A stretch of DNA of 34,111 nucleotides. Origin: an uncultured Paraprevotella sp. GTDB lineage: Bacteria > Bacteroidota > Bacteroidia > Bacteroidales > Bacteroidaceae. The notes beneath the pieces were generated by a model. That model ran no database searches. It was not told the DNA's origin and saw only the letters and a program-made list of their open reading frames with translations. Below, in pieces: positions 8,577 through 17,159 of the stretch. A program made the translations under genes and the position numbers. The stretch is from assembly GCA_944321345.1 (NCBI GenBank), contig CALUKY010000024.1, positions 1-34,111 on the forward strand, written 5' to 3'. How positions within the stretch are numbered: position 1 is the first letter of the stretch; each line of letters begins with the position of its first letter.

Positions 8577-8654
8577 CTTTTTTGTTTTCCGGATTTTGTC
8601 CGACTGTGATTTCCTTGTTTTCGTTTCCTTAGCTGCCGGCTTTTTCCGTAATCT

Positions 8655-9854
8655 TTATTTTCCGATAGTCTGGATTGTTTTCCGGATGTTTCTGGATATT
8701 TCCAGGAACATGTAGTTCTTGTTGTCAGTACCAAAAAGGTTTTTATAGCTCTGATATTTCTTATTGGCATATTCTTTCGATTTCTCAAAAGCGATGCGGG
8801 ATACTTCGTTCTGACTTTTTCCCACCATGGTGGAGTCCAGCTTCTCTTCGGGGAAGAATTCGTCCATATCCACATCACCGATCATGGTAGTTTCCAGAAA
8901 ATTGATTTCCTTATGTCCCTTGTCGGTGTAGTAGCCTACAAACATATGTCCCGGAACGCGTACCAATACCGGATCGATGTTGATGGCGCGGAGCAGTGAG
9001 GCAAAAAGCACACTACCGTCTACACAGTTGATTTGTGAGGATTTGAGGGCATCTTCAAAAGTACGTACCCGTTGGGAGAAGACAACATTGCTCGACAGGC
9101 TGCTGTAAGAAATAGAGCTGTATCTGAAATTGCGTTTCTGAAGTACATTCCATAAGGCGTATACCTGTTTGTCTACATATGCCGGCTGTTTGCTCTGGTA
9201 TCCCAGGAAACGGTTTACAATCTTGGTATTCAGGGCTTCGCGAAGCACTTCATCGATGAGCGGATTTTCTTCGTTTACGTAGGCGGCAAAGAACTCATAG
9301 GTCGTGTGATACTTGTTGTCTTTTCCAAGATATCCCAGCAGGCATTCGTTGATGCTGCGCATGGAGAATATCTTGATGTTCTGTCCCCAGTCCTGATTGT
9401 TGGCACTGACCTGCATCACCACATTGATGGGAGTAGCCTGCTCGTTATTGCGCAGCTTGTCATAGTTCCAGATTATATCCGGATAGATGGTGTATTCGGT
9501 GCCTTTTTTGGGAAGAACAAACTCAGAAACAGAGGTGCGGTAGAAAGGTGTTTCCGCCACCGTAACCTGTATTCTGCAGTTTTCCGACGGAGAGGTTAGT
9601 TTCAATGCCAGTCCCGATTTCGGATTTCCCAAATAGTTTTTAATGGTGGGCTTGATAATCATCGCATCGGTTGTGGCTGTTGACAGGATGGCAGAGGGGA
9701 AAATATTTCCGCCCAGATCATCGGTAATTTCAAACTCCTGGGTAGGCATGACCCAGCGCGTGGCCCAGTAGCCTCCTGCTGCCAGAATGGTCACAACCAG
9801 AAAAAACAGCAGGAACTTTTTCCAACTTTTGATTTCTATTTTCAAACTGATCAT
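8655..9854 (-). CDS. Membrane-anchored transglutaminase-like protein
   Basis: Encodes 399 residues starting at the ATG at 9854. One membrane segment near residues 13-31 (KKFLLFFLVVTILAAGG) anchors a large outer part. The C-terminal half carries a transglutaminase-like core: C277 in SSQINCVDGSVLFASLLRA, H303 in VPGHMFVGYY, and E321 in NFLETT, giving a plausible Cys-His-Glu triad. The central region (residues 40-180) looks beta-rich and is not recognised. The family includes proteases and peptide cross-linkers of the cell envelope; the substrate is unknown. It stands alone between a convergent pseudogene and a divergent thioesterase gene. Confidence 0.75.
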   Translation of the reverse strand: MISLKIEIKSWKKFLLFFLVVTILAAGGYWATRWVMPTQEFEITDDLGGNIFPSAILSTATTDAMIIKPTIKNYLGNPKSGLALKLTSPSENCRIQVTVAETPFYRTSVSEFVLPKKGTEYTIYPDIIWNYDKLRNNEQATPINVVMQVSANNQDWGQNIKIFSMRSINECLLGYLGKDNKYHTTYEFFAAYVNEENPLIDEVLREALNTKIVNRFLGYQSKQPAYVDKQVYALWNVLQKRNFRYSSISYSSLSSNVVFSQRVRTFEDALKSSQINCVDGSVLFASLLRAINIDPVLVRVPGHMFVGYYTDKGHKEINFLETTMIGDVDMDEFFPEEKLDSTMVGKSQNEVSRIAFEKSKEYANKKYQSYKNLFGTDNKNYMFLEISRNIRKTIQTIGK

Positions 9855-9877
9855 AATGATAGGTTTTTTGATGGGGA

Positions 9878-9885
9878 CGAAGATA
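9878..9885 (-). promoter_or_regulatory. Likely -7 element of the transglutaminase-like gene
   Basis: On the minus strand this reads TATCTTCG, one mismatch from TAnnTTTG, about 24 bp ahead of the ATG. Confidence 0.35.
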
Positions 9886-9998
9886 CGTAATAATCGGACA
9901 GGTTGTTCGGAAAAAATGTTTTTTCTTTTTTCTCATTTCAAACTTACCTTATTCCGAAGCTTTTTAGTAACTTTATCCAATCATAAGAAAAAACATTT

Positions 9999-10409
9999 AT
10001 GGGAACACTGAAAGATTTATTTGACTGCGATGAGTTTGAAAGATTGATGGGAGCTGAGGTCATTGAGGCTCGTGAGGGATATGCCCGTGTACGGATGATG
10101 GTAAAACCGTGCCACCTGAATCTGGGAGGCATCTGTCATGGAGGAGTGATTTTTGCACTGGCTGATATGGCCTTTGGAGTGGCGGCCAACAGTCGCGGCA
10201 AACTGACCCTGTCCCTGAATGCCGGTATTACTTTTCTGAAACCCGCTCATCCCGGACCGCTTTATGCCGAGGCGTGTGAGGTGATGAATCATGGTCGTGT
10301 ACCTTTTATCGAAGTACGGGTCACGGACGAGCAGGGCGAACTGATTGCTCTGATGACCAGTTCGGGCTATCGCAAGCGTGAGGATCTGGATGTGGACGGA
10401 CTAATGTAA
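9999..10409 (+). CDS. PaaI-type hotdog-fold thioesterase
   Basis: Encodes 136 residues, the usual length for one hotdog domain. It hydrolyses acyl- or aryl-CoA thioesters in the cytoplasm. The family signature is at HLNLGGICHGGVIFALADMA (residues 45-64), with the HGG turn and the following helix carrying the Asp of LADMAFG. The conserved pattern of ALITxLxKPA is seen as LNAGITFLKPAHPGPL. The response regulator gene begins 17 bp downstream, so it is probably the first gene of that operon, which is an unusual partner for a signalling pair. The substrate cannot be told; aryl-CoA from the ligase at 3316 is possible but not shown. Confidence 0.8.
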   Translation: MGTLKDLFDCDEFERLMGAEVIEAREGYARVRMMVKPCHLNLGGICHGGVIFALADMAFGVAANSRGKLTLSLNAGITFLKPAHPGPLYAEACEVMNHGRVPFIEVRVTDEQGELIALMTSSGYRKREDLDVDGLM

Positions 10410-10426
10410 ATAAACGAAAAGCACTT

Positions 10427-11101
10427 ATGAAAATTCTGGTAGTAGAAGACGAAGACGCATTGCGCGACATGGTGTGCGAGTCTTTAAGAAAAGAAAAATA
10501 TACGGTAGAAAGCGCGCCCGATTATCAGACTGCATTGAGCAAGATTCAGGAATACGATTATGATTGTGTCCTTCTGGATGTCATGCTGCCCGGCGGAAGC
10601 GGGCTGGCTATTCTCTCTGCGTTGAAGCGTCTGCGCAAGCAGGAGCGGGTGATTATTCTGTCGGCCAAGGATTCTGTTGATGACAAGATCAAGGGATTGG
10701 ATATGGGAGCCGATGATTATCTGGCCAAACCGTTTCATCTGGCCGAGCTTCATGCCCGTATCAAGTCTTTGCTGCGCCGTAAGAACGCACAGGGCGATAC
10801 CAGCATCGTTCTGGAGAATCTGGTGGTTTATCCTGACAAAAGACAGGTGATGGTGGGAGAGCAGGAAATCCAGCTCAACCGGAAGGAATTTGACCTCTTA
10901 TATTATTTTGTGTCGAATCCCAACCGTCTGATCAATAAAACCTCGTTGGCAGAGTCGGTCTGGGGCGATCATATCGACCAGGCGGACAGTCTTGATTTTC
11001 TGTATTCTCAGGTAAAGAATCTGCGGAAGAAACTCAAGCAGGCCGGAGCGGTGCCCGAAATCAAGGCGGTATATGGTTTTGGATATAAATTAGTAGTATA
11101 G
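10427..11101 (+). CDS. OmpR/PhoB-type response regulator
   Basis: Encodes 224 residues. The receiver domain occupies residues 1-115: acidic pair E7 and D8, phosphoacceptor D51 in VLLDVMLP, and K101 in YLAKPF. A winged-helix DNA-binding domain follows at residues 130-224 (LNRKEFDLLYYFVSNPNRLI and the C-terminal VYGFGYKL hairpin). It is phosphorylated by a partner kinase and then binds DNA. The histidine kinase gene starts only 6 bp further on. Target promoters cannot be read directly, but the tandem envelope proteins that follow are good candidates for control. Confidence 0.9.
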   Translation: MKILVVEDEDALRDMVCESLRKEKYTVESAPDYQTALSKIQEYDYDCVLLDVMLPGGSGLAILSALKRLRKQERVIILSAKDSVDDKIKGLDMGADDYLAKPFHLAELHARIKSLLRRKNAQGDTSIVLENLVVYPDKRQVMVGEQEIQLNRKEFDLLYYFVSNPNRLINKTSLAESVWGDHIDQADSLDFLYSQVKNLRKKLKQAGAVPEIKAVYGFGYKLVV

Positions 11102-11107
11102 TCTGTT

Positions 11108-12403
11108 ATGAATTTGTTGCGTTATACCAACCGGGTGATTTTTCTGATCATTCTGTTTTTTCTGGCTTTGTGGGGCACTGTCTTTTATTTTCTGGTGCTT
11201 CATGAGGTGATGGACGAAACGGACGACGCACTGAATAACACACGTGAGATTCTGATCGGAAAAGTATTGCATAATCCCGAGCTCTTGCATACCAACGACT
11301 CGATCATGCAGCGTCACCGGTTCCGGCCGATTACTGCCGAAGAAGCGGAAAACTACCGGGAAACCTATTTTGACTCCTCGGTATATATACAGACCGAGAA
11401 TGAGTTCGAGCCTGTACGAGTGATGAAAAGCTGTTTCCGTACGGCTGACGGCGCCTATTATGAACTCACTTTGATGAATTCCACTCTGGAACGCGATGAT
11501 CTGATCCGTGCTATCTGGTGGGCTCTGGTCGTGCTGTATGTCGTGTTGCTGTTATGCACCACTTTGGGAGTGTATGCTTCACTCAAACGGGTGTTCCGTC
11601 CTCTGCACCGTCTGGTGTTCTGGTTGCAGCAGATGACTCCCGGCAAACCGGTGCCCGATCTGGAAAACGATACGTCCATAAACGAGTTCCGCATTCTGAA
11701 CGATGCCGCCTTGGATATGGCACGCCGTGCCGAATCGGTTTACAGAGAGCAGAAACAGTTTACCGAAAACGCGTCGCATGAGTTGCAGACTCCGCTGGCC
11801 ATTATCCGAGGCAAGCTGGAGCTTCTGTCCGAGTCGGAAGACATCACCGAGAAACAGCTGGAATATGTGGGCGACATGTTTACGGCGCTGAACCGGGTGG
11901 TACAGCTCAACAAGTCCCTGCTGTTGCTGTCGCGTATTAACAACGGACAGTTTATAGATGCCTCTCCCGTGAATCTGGCGCAGATGATTGCCGATATACT
12001 GGAGATTATGGACGAGATTTATGAAGCCAAGAATATAAAGACACATTTTGAAAACACCGGCGCATGTTCTGTTCTGATCAATGAATCGCTGGCCCATGTC
12101 CTGGTCAATAATCTGCTGAAGAATGCCATGGTGCATACTCCGGCCGGTGGAAAGGTTGAAGTGGAACTGACCCGCGAATGGTTGGTTGTGAGAAACAGTG
12201 GAGAAGTTCCTTTGGATCCGGAACTGATTTTCCGCAGATTTTATCATGATCGCAGTAAAACCACAGAATCTACCGGTTTGGGATTGGCTTTGGTCAAGTC
12301 AATAGCCGATTTCTATCATCTTCCTCTACTATATAAATATGAGGGAATGCATGTCTTTATGTTAAAGATTATAAATCTTGAGAAATGTGGCGTAAATTCC
12401 TAA
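11108..12403 (+). CDS. Membrane sensor histidine kinase
   Basis: Encodes 431 residues. Membrane segments at residues 10-31 and 136-158 enclose a periplasmic sensor loop of about 100 residues. A HAMP-like linker leads to the HisKA helix, with phosphoacceptor H224 in FTENASHELQTPLAIIRGKL. The ATPase domain has the N box (N335 and N339 in NNLLKNAMVHT) and the G2 box TGLGLAL at 389-395. The G1 box is unusual: instead of DxGxGI there is VRNSGEVPLDPELIF at 361-375, a form that keeps NSG only. It pairs with the response regulator just upstream and is followed 68 bp later by two PepSY-like proteins that may interact with its sensor loop. Confidence 0.9.
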   Translation: MNLLRYTNRVIFLIILFFLALWGTVFYFLVLHEVMDETDDALNNTREILIGKVLHNPELLHTNDSIMQRHRFRPITAEEAENYRETYFDSSVYIQTENEFEPVRVMKSCFRTADGAYYELTLMNSTLERDDLIRAIWWALVVLYVVLLLCTTLGVYASLKRVFRPLHRLVFWLQQMTPGKPVPDLENDTSINEFRILNDAALDMARRAESVYREQKQFTENASHELQTPLAIIRGKLELLSESEDITEKQLEYVGDMFTALNRVVQLNKSLLLLSRINNGQFIDASPVNLAQMIADILEIMDEIYEAKNIKTHFENTGACSVLINESLAHVLVNNLLKNAMVHTPAGGKVEVELTREWLVVRNSGEVPLDPELIFRRFYHDRSKTTESTGLGLALVKSIADFYHLPLLYKYEGMHVFMLKIINLEKCGVNS

Positions 12404-12471
12404 AAGATTCCTATTTTGATGTTTTACTTTGTCCTATCAAAAAAAACAATTAACGAAGAAAGGAGAAAGTT

Positions 12472-12909
12472 ATGAAACGTTTATTTCTATATCTGCTGCT
12501 TCCTGCAACGTTGCTGATGAGTTCGTGTATGGATGATGTGGTGACACGGGATATGGCACAACTTCCGGAGCCGGCCCGACAATTTGTTCAGAAATATTTT
12601 TCGCAGCATCATATTTCTTACATCAAGATTGATCGAGAGCTGTTTTCAACAGAATATAAAGTGGTGCTCACCAACGGTGATGAACTGGAATTTGATGCCG
12701 ACGGAGAATGGAAAGAAGTGGAATGCAAGAGAACTTCGGTTCCGGTCGGCATGATGCCTCAGGGAGTAGGCCGTTATCTGCAAGACAACTTTCCGACAGA
12801 TTCTGTGGAAAAGATCAAACGCACTTCACGCATCATTGAGGTGGAACTGAACAACGGGCTGGAAGTGATCTTTGACGCAGATGGAAACTTTAAGAGAATG
12901 GACGATTAA
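12472..12909 (+). CDS. PepSY-like (DUF2874) lipoprotein
   Basis: Encodes 145 residues. The N-terminus has a lipoprotein signal with lipobox LMSSC, Cys at residue 19, so it is attached to a membrane facing the periplasm. The mature part consists of two similar halves: one from SYIKIDREL to FDADGEWKEVE, another from VEKIKRTSR to FDADGNFKRMDD. This is the DUF2874/PepSY-like pattern found in Bacteroides periplasmic proteins. It lies after the two-component pair and just before a paralogue. A role as sensor accessory or regulated output of the kinase is inferred from position; no enzymatic residues are seen. Confidence 0.8.
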   Translation: MKRLFLYLLLPATLLMSSCMDDVVTRDMAQLPEPARQFVQKYFSQHHISYIKIDRELFSTEYKVVLTNGDELEFDADGEWKEVECKRTSVPVGMMPQGVGRYLQDNFPTDSVEKIKRTSRIIEVELNNGLEVIFDADGNFKRMDD

Positions 12910-12945
12910 ATAAACTGAAAATAGGAATTTTAAAAATTTACGATT

Positions 12946-13389
12946 ATGAAGAAACTGTTTTTTTTATTTGTGATGATGATTGGTCTGTCAGTTCAAGCAA
13001 TGGCCAAGGATGTGATAACCCGTGATATGAACCAGTTGCCTCAGGCTGCCCGTACAACGATTCAGAAGCATTTTGCCAAGGCGAAACTTTCTTATATCAA
13101 GATCGACAAGGATTTCCTGGAGGCTGCCACTTATGAGGCTATCTTTGAAGACGGCACACAGATTGAATTCAACAGCAAGGGTGAATGGACCGAGGTGGAC
13201 AGCAAATTGAAGCCGGTTCCCGCTGCTCTGATTCCTGCCAATATCAAGAATTATCTGAAGCAGAATTTCCCGAACATTGCCGTTGAGAAGATCGAACGTC
13301 ACAGAAAGGGAGGCTATGATGTCGAACTGAAGAATGATTTGTCTGTAGAATTCGACGCTCAGGGAAATTTCCTGAGACTGGATGATTGA
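12946..13389 (+). CDS. PepSY-like (DUF2874) periplasmic protein
   Basis: Encodes 147 residues, a tandem paralogue of the preceding gene sharing DVxTRDMxQLPxxAR and LSYIKIDK near the start and the ending FDAQGNFLRLDD. Unlike the first copy it has an ordinary signal peptide ending QAMA with no lipobox Cys, so it is expected to be soluble in the periplasm. Again two half repeats are visible. The 36-bp gap to the first gene suggests one transcript. A strong terminator follows. Its function is unknown; a membrane-bound and soluble pair next to one sensor kinase suggests division of labour. Confidence 0.8.
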   Translation: MKKLFFLFVMMIGLSVQAMAKDVITRDMNQLPQAARTTIQKHFAKAKLSYIKIDKDFLEAATYEAIFEDGTQIEFNSKGEWTEVDSKLKPVPAALIPANIKNYLKQNFPNIAVEKIERHRKGGYDVELKNDLSVEFDAQGNFLRLDD

Positions 13390-13416
13390 TTCATAACCAT
13401 TCAGACATAGTGAAGA

Positions 13417-13460
13417 AAAGGCCCGGACTGTCACCGCTGAAAGGTGAAGTCCGGGCCTTT
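13417..13460. terminator. Bidirectional terminator
   Basis: Perfect 13-bp arms AAAGGCCCGGACT (13417-13429) and complement (13448-13460), with an inner TCACC/GGTGA stem, between convergent genes. Confidence 0.8.
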
Positions 13461-13493
13461 CTTTATTGCCGTTCCAAAGGAGTAAGTTGGGAA

Positions 13494-14900
13494 TCAGTCG
13501 TTCAGGATGGCGGCGTTTTCCGATTGCGAGGGAATGCCGCTGTCGTTGGTTTCAGGCAGATTCTTGTTGCTGCTGGTTTTGGCACCCAGACGAATCAGTT
13601 TGTTGGCGCCTCCTACAACACTTTGCTTGCCGTCGCGCAACTTGTTGGCCGATTTGACGTAGAAACTGTGGGCATCCTGCAGTTTCTGTCCCATCTCGTC
13701 GAAGTATTTGATAAAGTCGGCCACACGGTCGAGCAGCATGCGTGCCGTGTCGAATATGGCTTCCTGGTTGTGTGCCTGCTGCACCTGGGTCCAGGCAATC
13801 TGGATCATGCGCAGGGCTGCCATCAGATTCTGTTCGCTGGTGATGAATACCCCTCTTTCAAAGGCATCGTGCCACAGGGTAGCTTCGCTTTGCAGGGCCA
13901 GTTGCAGCGCTGATTCGTTGGGTACGAACATGATGACATAGTTGAGTGACTGCCGCGGCGGCTTGATGTAAGCGCTGTAATCCTTGCGCGCCAGTTCGTT
14001 GACATGCTGCTTCACGCTTTGCACATGCCGTTTTAGTGCCTCGTTGCGTTCTTCATCGGTTTCCGCGTTCTGATAATCCACAAAGGCGGTCAGTGAAACT
14101 TTGGAGTCGATGATGGCGTCCTTGCCGTCGGGATAATGCAGGATGGTGTCGGGAATCATTTTCCTGCCCGATTCCTCGTTACGGATTACCCGTCCCTGTC
14201 CGTCGCGCAGGAGTACCTGCTTTTCGTAATGCAATCCTTCTTTCAATCCCTGTCCGCAGAGCAGATCGTCCAGAATCAGCTCGCCCCAGTTGCCTTGTGT
14301 CTTGCTTTCGTTGCGTAGGGCGTGCGCCAGTTTGTCGGCTTCCTTGCCAATGTCCACGGTGCGCTTCATCATTTCCTCTATGGCCTTTTCGAGCGATGCC
14401 GTGTTGCGGTTGTGCACATCGCGGTTGCTTTCCATAGTCTGTTTCATCTCGGAAATGGACTGCTTGAGTGGGGTGAGCAAGGCGCTCATCTGCGACTGGT
14501 TGTGCTCCGACAGCTCGTTCGATCTCTGTTTGAGCATTTCCTGGGTGGCGTTCTGCATTTGCTGTCTGACCAGATCCATCTGTTCTTTCAGGCGTTCTTT
14601 TCCGGCCGCTTCCTCTTTGGTGATCTGCTGGTGGAGCAGTTCTATTTCCTTTTCCGAAACGTCGCGTGCCGAACGCAGTTCCTTGTTCTCGTCATTCATC
14701 TGCATCAGCCTTTGTTCCAGTTCCTGTTCCCGCTGTCTGCTCCGTTCCTGTTCCAGATGATAGAGCTGGCGTTCACGCTCCAATTCTCCGTCTTTGGCAG
14801 TGATCTGAGCAGAAAGACTGCTGTTTCTGCTTTTTTGCAGGAGCCACCCGGCGGCAAAGCCTCCCAATATGCCGATACATAAAAAAATGATTTCTGTCAT
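13494..14900 (-). CDS. rmuC: RmuC-family DNA recombination protein
   Basis: Encodes 468 residues, usual for RmuC. An N-terminal membrane segment (residues 4-20, IIFLCIGILGGFAAGWL) is followed by a long coiled coil rich in Glu, Gln, Arg and Leu (about residues 30-190) and then the RmuC nuclease-like domain, with KTQGNWGELILDDLL, GKDAIIDSKVSL and YVIMFVPNESAL. RmuC limits rearrangements at inverted repeats; the fold resembles restriction endonucleases, and the DSKV motif fits a PD-(D/E)xK-type core (D then xSK). Monocistronic with its own promoter. Confidence 0.9.
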   Translation of the reverse strand: MTEIIFLCIGILGGFAAGWLLQKSRNSSLSAQITAKDGELERERQLYHLEQERSRQREQELEQRLMQMNDENKELRSARDVSEKEIELLHQQITKEEAAGKERLKEQMDLVRQQMQNATQEMLKQRSNELSEHNQSQMSALLTPLKQSISEMKQTMESNRDVHNRNTASLEKAIEEMMKRTVDIGKEADKLAHALRNESKTQGNWGELILDDLLCGQGLKEGLHYEKQVLLRDGQGRVIRNEESGRKMIPDTILHYPDGKDAIIDSKVSLTAFVDYQNAETDEERNEALKRHVQSVKQHVNELARKDYSAYIKPPRQSLNYVIMFVPNESALQLALQSEATLWHDAFERGVFITSEQNLMAALRMIQIAWTQVQQAHNQEAIFDTARMLLDRVADFIKYFDEMGQKLQDAHSFYVKSANKLRDGKQSVVGGANKLIRLGAKTSSNKNLPETNDSGIPSQSENAAILND

Positions 14901-14948
14901 GATGATTCAAGTTTGGTCTTTATGGTTTTCGTTTTTGCGTTATTCCTG

Positions 14949-14956
14949 CAAAGATA
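14949..14956 (-). promoter_or_regulatory. -7 element of rmuC
   Basis: Reads TATCTTTG on the minus strand, an exact TAnnTTTG, about 50 bp before the rmuC start. A clear -33 element was not found. Confidence 0.5.
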
Positions 14957-15004
14957 ATCTTTTTCTTCGGCAAGTTTTTGTGTGGGAAAAACAAAAAACG
15001 AATA

Positions 15005-15036
15005 TTTGTTTCTGAACTTTTGTTTTCTTACATTTG
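15005..15036 (+). promoter_or_regulatory. Promoter of GNAT gene
   Basis: TTTG at 15005-15008, a 20-bp spacer and TACATTTG at 15029-15036 (exact TAnnTTTG). Transcription would begin about 18 nt before the ATG at 15059, which rules out the in-frame ATG at 14978. Confidence 0.6.
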
Positions 15037-15058
15037 CCTTGGAATAAAATTTTATACT

Positions 15059-15619
15059 ATGATTGAACTGAAAAAGATAAAGACCGGAGATGCGGAATAT
15101 CCTTTGGTTGAGAATTTGTTTGCAAGTGCTTTTCCTCCCGAAGAAAGACGCAGTCCGGAGGATCAGCGCCAGGTTACGGATCATCATTCGGCCTTGGAGA
15201 CCTACGCCTTGAAACTGGAAGACAGTTTTGTGGGATTCATCACCTGCTGGCAAGGACCGGATTTTGTTTATGTAGAGCATTTTGCCACGGTGCCCGAGGT
15301 GCGCGGCAAAGGAATCGGCAGCGAGGTGCTCGACCGTCTGTCCGTTTTATATGCACATCCGCTGGTGCTTGAAGTGGAGCTGCCTTTGGAAGAACTGGCA
15401 AAACGACGGATCGGGTTCTACCGGCGCAACGGTTTTGTGCTTTGGAAAAACAGTCACTATGTGCAGCCTCCTTATCAGAAAACATGCAGTCCGATAGCCC
15501 TTTATCTGATGGTACGGGGAACGGGGCTGGATGAAACGTCTGATTTTGAACGCATCAAATGCTGGCTTTATACCGAGGTGTACCGGTGTACGGATTTTAA
15601 TTTGTCGGTACATCCATGA
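15059..15619 (+). CDS. GNAT-family N-acetyltransferase
   Basis: Encodes 186 residues from the ATG at 15059, chosen because the promoter lies between this and the more upstream in-frame ATG. Acetyl-CoA binding motif A appears as VPEVRGKGIGSEVLDRL (residues about 80-96), and motif B as FYRRNGFVLW (about 121-130). Such enzymes move an acetyl group to an amine of a small molecule or protein; which one is not visible. The C-terminal 30 residues (from MVRGTGLDE) extend past the usual domain and are not recognised. Monocistronic, ended by a long hairpin. Confidence 0.8.
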   Translation: MIELKKIKTGDAEYPLVENLFASAFPPEERRSPEDQRQVTDHHSALETYALKLEDSFVGFITCWQGPDFVYVEHFATVPEVRGKGIGSEVLDRLSVLYAHPLVLEVELPLEELAKRRIGFYRRNGFVLWKNSHYVQPPYQKTCSPIALYLMVRGTGLDETSDFERIKCWLYTEVYRCTDFNLSVHP

Positions 15620-15638
15620 ATGGAAAGATAATGAAAGC

Positions 15639-15680
15639 GCCCGCATCATGCAATCCTTTTTCCGATTGCATGATGCGGGC
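15639..15680. terminator. Bidirectional terminator with 17-bp stem
   Basis: Perfect 17-bp arms (GCCCGCATCATGCAATC, 15639-15655, and complement, 15664-15680) with an 8-nt loop, between convergent genes and only 10 bp from the stop of the minus-strand gene. Confidence 0.8.
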
Positions 15681-15689
15681 ACTTTGTTT

Positions 15690-16346
15690 TCAGAGAGATG
15701 TATTCTGTTTGGGGGATGTTTCGCCCTTAAAGGAAATGTTTACCTTACTGAACCCCATGGCATTCATGAGCCGGGTAATCTGCATACGCGCGTGTTTCTC
15801 TGCCATATTCCGGTTTTCAGGAGTAAATGCCCGTTGCATCATTTGTCTTTTGGCTTTCAGGTAAAGCCTTTCTTTGTCACTTTCTTTCCAGGTACCTTCT
15901 TCAAAGAATACGTTGGTTTGCGCCTCATTTATAAAATTCTGATCCAGTAAGGTAACCGGCGGAAGAATCAGGGAAATACTGTCTTTGCTTTGTGCCTTAA
16001 CCCAGCTTTTGTCGAATTTCTCCATATTGATGCCCAGGGATAAGGTGCCCCGATAGATACAAACGATACGGTCGTCGAAGAAGATTCCTTTTCGGGTGGA
16101 ATCAACCAGCTCTTCTGTTTGGACAGACAGGAATTCCCATTGTCCGATTTGCCGTATACTGCTGATTTCGATCGGAGTCTGGTCCATCTGTGTGTTGGTC
16201 GTTAAGGACAGGCTGACCAGATTGTTTTCCTTGAGAAAGTTCTTCACCTTGTTTCCTAACCAGAAGAACAGTCCGCCACACAATATGACGGTGAGGAGCA
16301 GAAATAGGATCTTCCGGCGCAGTGTATGTCTACCTTTTCTTTTCAT
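15690..16346 (-). CDS. DUF4230 membrane-anchored protein
   Basis: Encodes 218 residues. A basic N-terminus and one membrane helix at residues 12-30 (KILFLLLTVILCGGLFFWLG) anchor the rest outside the cytoplasm. The body has the DUF4230 pattern: GQWEFLSVQTEELVDS, then FFDDRIVCIYRGTLSLGINMEKFDK, and ILPPVTLLD. The function of DUF4230 is unknown. Its start overlaps the stop of the upstream DUF4230 gene by 4 bp (ATGA), so the two are translated together and may form one complex. Confidence 0.75.
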   Translation of the reverse strand: MKRKGRHTLRRKILFLLLTVILCGGLFFWLGNKVKNFLKENNLVSLSLTTNTQMDQTPIEISSIRQIGQWEFLSVQTEELVDSTRKGIFFDDRIVCIYRGTLSLGINMEKFDKSWVKAQSKDSISLILPPVTLLDQNFINEAQTNVFFEEGTWKESDKERLYLKAKRQMMQRAFTPENRNMAEKHARMQITRLMNAMGFSKVNISFKGETSPKQNTSL

Positions 16347-17023
16347 TTTGATCTTTTTTCCAGGTTTTTGAACAGAAGCAACTGATTTTTGGGAGTTGTT
16401 TTCAAATCATCCCGATATTGAATATGGATTTCTTCAAAGCCGATAGTTTGTAATATTGGAAACAGGGTATAGGCCGCGTTGCTTCTGGCCGTTTCCAGAA
16501 ATTCATTCCAGGGCATATCCTTATAAATGCTTGCCACTCCTTTGCGGGTCAGCTGGTTGATTTCCTGTTCCTGATATTTGTTGCGCATCAGTTCCGAAAT
16601 CTGTGAAATATTTTTGCGGTCAATTTTTACGGCCGTGACAACAAATTGCGGGTCAGGCAGTACAATGGTGATCTTCTTCCCTTCTGTTTTGATATTCTTC
16701 TCCTGGAGCAATGCCAGGTCGGTGTATCCTTTTATCGTTACATCAATGGGAATGGCTATCTTGCGTAAGCCGCTGGGAATTTCCATATCAACTTTCTGGT
16801 TGATGATGTTTCCTTTCAGTTTGAGAATATCCGTGTTGGTTATGATCTTATGGATCTGATATTCGGAGGAGTATATCCTGGAACATTTCCGAAGTTGAAG
16901 AACAATGGCTGTCGAGTCGTTTAAGGAGTCGGTCATCTTGTCGTGTGTTGTCTGTTCCTGCCGGCAACTGCTTGTGCTGAATAATAGCGCCAGACCGATC
17001 AGTAATAAATATTTCTTTTTCAT
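16343..17023 (-). CDS. DUF4230 lipoprotein
   Basis: Encodes 226 residues from the ATG at 17023. I reject the in-frame ATG at 17050 because the -7 promoter element is at 17048-17055. The signal ends in lipobox STSSC (Cys near residue 20), so it is a lipoprotein. Body pattern matches its downstream partner: LRKCSRIYSSEYQIHKII, then IPIDVTIKGYTDLALL and ITIVLPDPQFVVTAVKID. It is the first gene of a two-gene operon. Function unknown. The pair joins a lipid-anchored and a helix-anchored member of one family, which suggests a heteromeric envelope component. Confidence 0.75.
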   Translation of the reverse strand: MKKKYLLLIGLALLFSTSSCRQEQTTHDKMTDSLNDSTAIVLQLRKCSRIYSSEYQIHKIITNTDILKLKGNIINQKVDMEIPSGLRKIAIPIDVTIKGYTDLALLQEKNIKTEGKKITIVLPDPQFVVTAVKIDRKNISQISELMRNKYQEQEINQLTRKGVASIYKDMPWNEFLETARSNAAYTLFPILQTIGFEEIHIQYRDDLKTTPKNQLLLFKNLEKRSK

Positions 17024-17047
17024 ATAAGGTTTTTCTGATATACCGGC

Positions 17048-17055
17048 CAAAGATA
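17048..17055 (-). promoter_or_regulatory. -7 element of the DUF4230 operon
   Basis: Reads TATCTTTG on the minus strand, an exact TAnnTTTG, giving a leader of about 20 nt to the ATG at 17023. Confidence 0.55.
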
Positions 17056-17159
17056 CAATGAATTTACCTGATTATCTTCTTAAAGCCGGTTCAAATAAAT
17101 GATACTATGTTATTTTTTGCAAATGAGCTCCTCTTCATTTTAATGAAAGGGGAAACTGC

